Shown one piece after another: positions 5,033 through 6,698 of a stretch of DNA of 6,698 nt (the stretch's first letter is position 1; each line of letters starts with the position of its first letter). The position numbers and the translations under genes were made by a program. The notes under the pieces were generated by a model, which saw nothing but the letters and a program-made list of their open reading frames with translations, ran no database searches and had not been told where the DNA came from. The stretch comes from Alphaproteobacteria bacterium (lineage in GTDB: Bacteria; Pseudomonadota; Alphaproteobacteria; UBA6615), in the NCBI GenBank assembly GCA_029243445.1, contig JAQWSA010000133.1, positions 1 to 6,698 on the forward strand, written 5' to 3'.

Positions 5033-6598
5033 TCATTTCTTGCTGAACATTGAGCGCATTTCTTTCCAACGCATAACACCCACAATTTGCAGGAGTAGGG
5101 CATAAACAAAAATCCCAACTATAACGAGAAAAGCCAAGGCAATAATTCCCTGATAAGAACCAGGAGAAAGCCAAAAAACCAACCAACTAGAAACCTTCCA
5201 TAGAACTAACGCCATACCTATCGAGGCAAAACAAGATCCAGTCGCACGTAAAAAAAGTCGCTTATCCGGGTTGAGCATGCCCCGGCGGTATAACAAAAAA
5301 GCAAGCCCTGAAGCATTTACCCACGCTGATATTGCCGTTGCCAGAGCTATACCTACATGTGCCAAAAATGACATTAAGATTATAGCCAAAAAAACATTTA
5401 ATACACAGGCGATGATAGCAATTTTAACAGGTGTTGAAGTATCCTCTCGAGCAAAAAAACCAGGTGCGAGAGCCTTGATCAATACATAAGCTGGCATACC
5501 TAAAGCAAATGCAACTAAAGCGTTCGCCGTCGCAACGGTCGCATCACCCCCAAACTCCCCACGTTGAAATAGGACAGCAATAATTGGAGTAGGTAAAACT
5601 ATCAATGCAGCCATAGCCGGTAACGTTAATAGTAAAGAATATTCAATTGCTCGGTTTTGGCTAGCACTCGCCCCCTGGTCATCACCAGATTTTAATTGCC
5701 GTGTTAGCAAGGGTAATAAAGCCACTCCAATCGCCGCTCCAACAACTCCCAGTGGCAGTTGACTAACTCTATCCGCAAAGTACAAAAATGAGACAGAACC
5801 CTCAGGTAACTCAGTAGCTAAACGAACCCCTACTAAAACATTTATCTGGTAAACTCCCGCTCCAAGTATACCGGGCATCATAAGTACAAATAATCGACGT
5901 ACTTTGGGGCTAAGTGTTAGTCGTGGCATTCGGGGTAAGAGGCCTGCCCGAAAACAAGCAATCGATAACCAACACAATTGCCCAATGCCAGCAAATAAAA
6001 CCGCCCAACTTAGCGTCTGGCCGGGTTTAATAAACCACCCTATATCTATGCCTATAAGGGATGCTAGTAAAAAGATATTCAATAACAGTGGTGCTGCTGC
6101 AGCTGCAATAAAGCGTTCATCAGTATTAAGAATACCACTAAACATCGCGGCGATAGAAACAAAAAATAAATAGGGGAAAGTTAAACGTGCACAATCTACA
6201 GCAAGATTAAATGTTTTTGGATTTTCACTAAAGCCACCAGCTATTATGCTAATGACTTCCGGCATAAATATTTCCGCCAAAAGACTTACTATAATTAAAA
6301 AAACTAACATAAACCCTAATATTTGCCCTGAAAATTCTCGAGCTTTTACACGACCGTGATCATTTAACTCCCCAGTAAATATTGGTATGAAAGCAGAATT
6401 AAATGCACCCTCAGCAAATAGCCTGCGAAAAATATTAGGTAGCTGAAGGGCCACAAAAAAAGCATCTGTAACCTGTCCTGCACCAAGCATGCTTGCGATT
6501 AGAATATCACGAACAAAACCAAGCGCCCGGCTTCCCATGGTCCAACTACCAATTGTGGCGATCGATCTAAAAAGAGCCATATAAAGGCTATTAAACAT
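5033..6598 (-). CDS. murJ: MurJ, lipid II flippase (MviN, MOP superfamily)
   Basis: The 521-residue protein is of usual length and dominated by hydrophobic segments, consistent with the 14 transmembrane helices of MurJ. It moves lipid-linked peptidoglycan precursor from the cytoplasmic to the periplasmic face of the inner membrane. Family landmarks are SRALGFVRDILIA (23-35), with R24 and R30 near the essential cavity Arg residues; TDAFFVALQLPNIFRRLFAEG (44-64) followed by AFNSAFIP; YFADRVSQLPLGV (273-285), with R277 matching the essential Arg of E. coli YYADR; LFQRGEF (343-349); and APGFFAREDTSTPVK (378-392). The annotated ATG at 6598 has no clear ribosome site. Met7 (6580) would give the N-terminus more usual in Alphaproteobacteria, beginning MALFRSIATIG, but also lacks one, so the start is uncertain by six codons. 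It probably shares a transcript with the gene at the right edge, which ends 46 nt upstream. Confidence 0.97.
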   Translation of the reverse strand: MFNSLYMALFRSIATIGSWTMGSRALGFVRDILIASMLGAGQVTDAFFVALQLPNIFRRLFAEGAFNSAFIPIFTGELNDHGRVKAREFSGQILGFMLVFLIIVSLLAEIFMPEVISIIAGGFSENPKTFNLAVDCARLTFPYLFFVSIAAMFSGILNTDERFIAAAAAPLLLNIFLLASLIGIDIGWFIKPGQTLSWAVLFAGIGQLCWLSIACFRAGLLPRMPRLTLSPKVRRLFVLMMPGILGAGVYQINVLVGVRLATELPEGSVSFLYFADRVSQLPLGVVGAAIGVALLPLLTRQLKSGDDQGASASQNRAIEYSLLLTLPAMAALIVLPTPIIAVLFQRGEFGGDATVATANALVAFALGMPAYVLIKALAPGFFAREDTSTPVKIAIIACVLNVFLAIILMSFLAHVGIALATAISAWVNASGLAFLLYRRGMLNPDKRLFLRATGSCFASIGMALVLWKVSSWLVFWLSPGSYQGIIALAFLVIVGIFVYALLLQIVGVMRWKEMRSMFSKK

Positions 6599-6644
6599 AA
6601 ATTAGGGCTAGGGAAAGGCAAGGCTAATATATTTTTACTAATTG

Positions 6645-6698
6645 CTATCCAGCTGCTGCCTTTTGCGGGGGATTGCTATCATCAAATTCATTTATTGC
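6645..6698 (-). CDS. C-terminal tail of an upstream ORF, possibly GlnD (cut by window edge)
   Basis: Of the three minus-strand frames at the right edge, only one stays open from the edge; it reads AINEFDDSNPPQKAAAG and stops with TAG at 6645-6647. The polar, Ala- and Pro-rich tail looks like a protein C-terminus. In many Alphaproteobacteria glnD (PII uridylyltransferase) lies just before murJ and often ends in a helix with a loose tail, so glnD is the likeliest identity. Seventeen codons cannot prove it; an open frame of this length can also arise by chance. Confidence 0.4.
   Translation of the reverse strand, partial: AINEFDDSNPPQKAAAG

Noticed and set aside
5271..6173. Two plus-strand ORFs opposite murJ
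   Set aside because: Antisense shadows of hydrophobic murJ codons; no ribosome sites and no family resemblance.
1..6698. Mobile element, integrase, attachment site, tRNA or CRISPR array
   Set aside because: No transposase or integrase reading frame, flanking direct repeats, tRNA cloverleaf or spaced repeats were seen, including around the inserted wall genes.

Overview
The window looks like chromosomal DNA of an Alphaproteobacterium of moderate to low GC (about 35-50% in the lines I counted by hand). It is probably an uncultured or marine lineage, but that is inference. The argument is gene order: on the minus strand, reading from the right edge, it has a short ORF tail that could be glnD, then murJ, trpS, an Nfu/NifU-type Fe-S scaffold gene and, further left, the start of tsaB. 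From memory, many Alphaproteobacteria carry glnD-murJ-trpS-(usp)-nifU-tsaB in this order.

Layout: the first 112 codons of tsaB (minus, runs off the left edge); a 125-bp divergent intergenic region; a plus-strand pair, a VanX/DdpX-type D-Ala-D-Ala dipeptidase and an exported NodB-fold polysaccharide deacetylase, 1 bp apart; then, convergent with that pair and only 12 bp away, a membrane-anchored Bax-type glucosaminidase (minus); the Nfu scaffold (minus); trpS (minus); murJ (minus); and the last 17 codons of an upstream ORF at the right edge. No gap exceeds about 155 bp. I saw no rRNA or tRNA genes, insertion sequences or CRISPR repeats.

The genes fall into two groups. The housekeeping row covers t6A tRNA modification (TsaB), Fe-S cluster delivery (Nfu), tryptophan charging (TrpS) and lipid II flipping (MurJ). 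Between nifU and tsaB sits a three-gene insert whose products all plausibly act on cell-wall or glycan material: a D-Ala-D-Ala dipeptidase in the cytoplasm, a polysaccharide deacetylase in the periplasm and a glucosaminidase anchored in the inner membrane. I infer a possible wall-turnover or envelope-remodelling module; the sequence does not prove joint function.

The most notable points are: the placement of that insert; a Gln where the NodB family usually has its first metal-binding His; a good sigma70-like promoter before trpS whose spacer contains an inverted repeat; an extended -10 promoter before nifU, in the place where a usp gene often lies; and back-to-back putative -10 boxes sharing the same bases between tsaB and the dipeptidase. 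I found nothing I can defend as a wholly new system.
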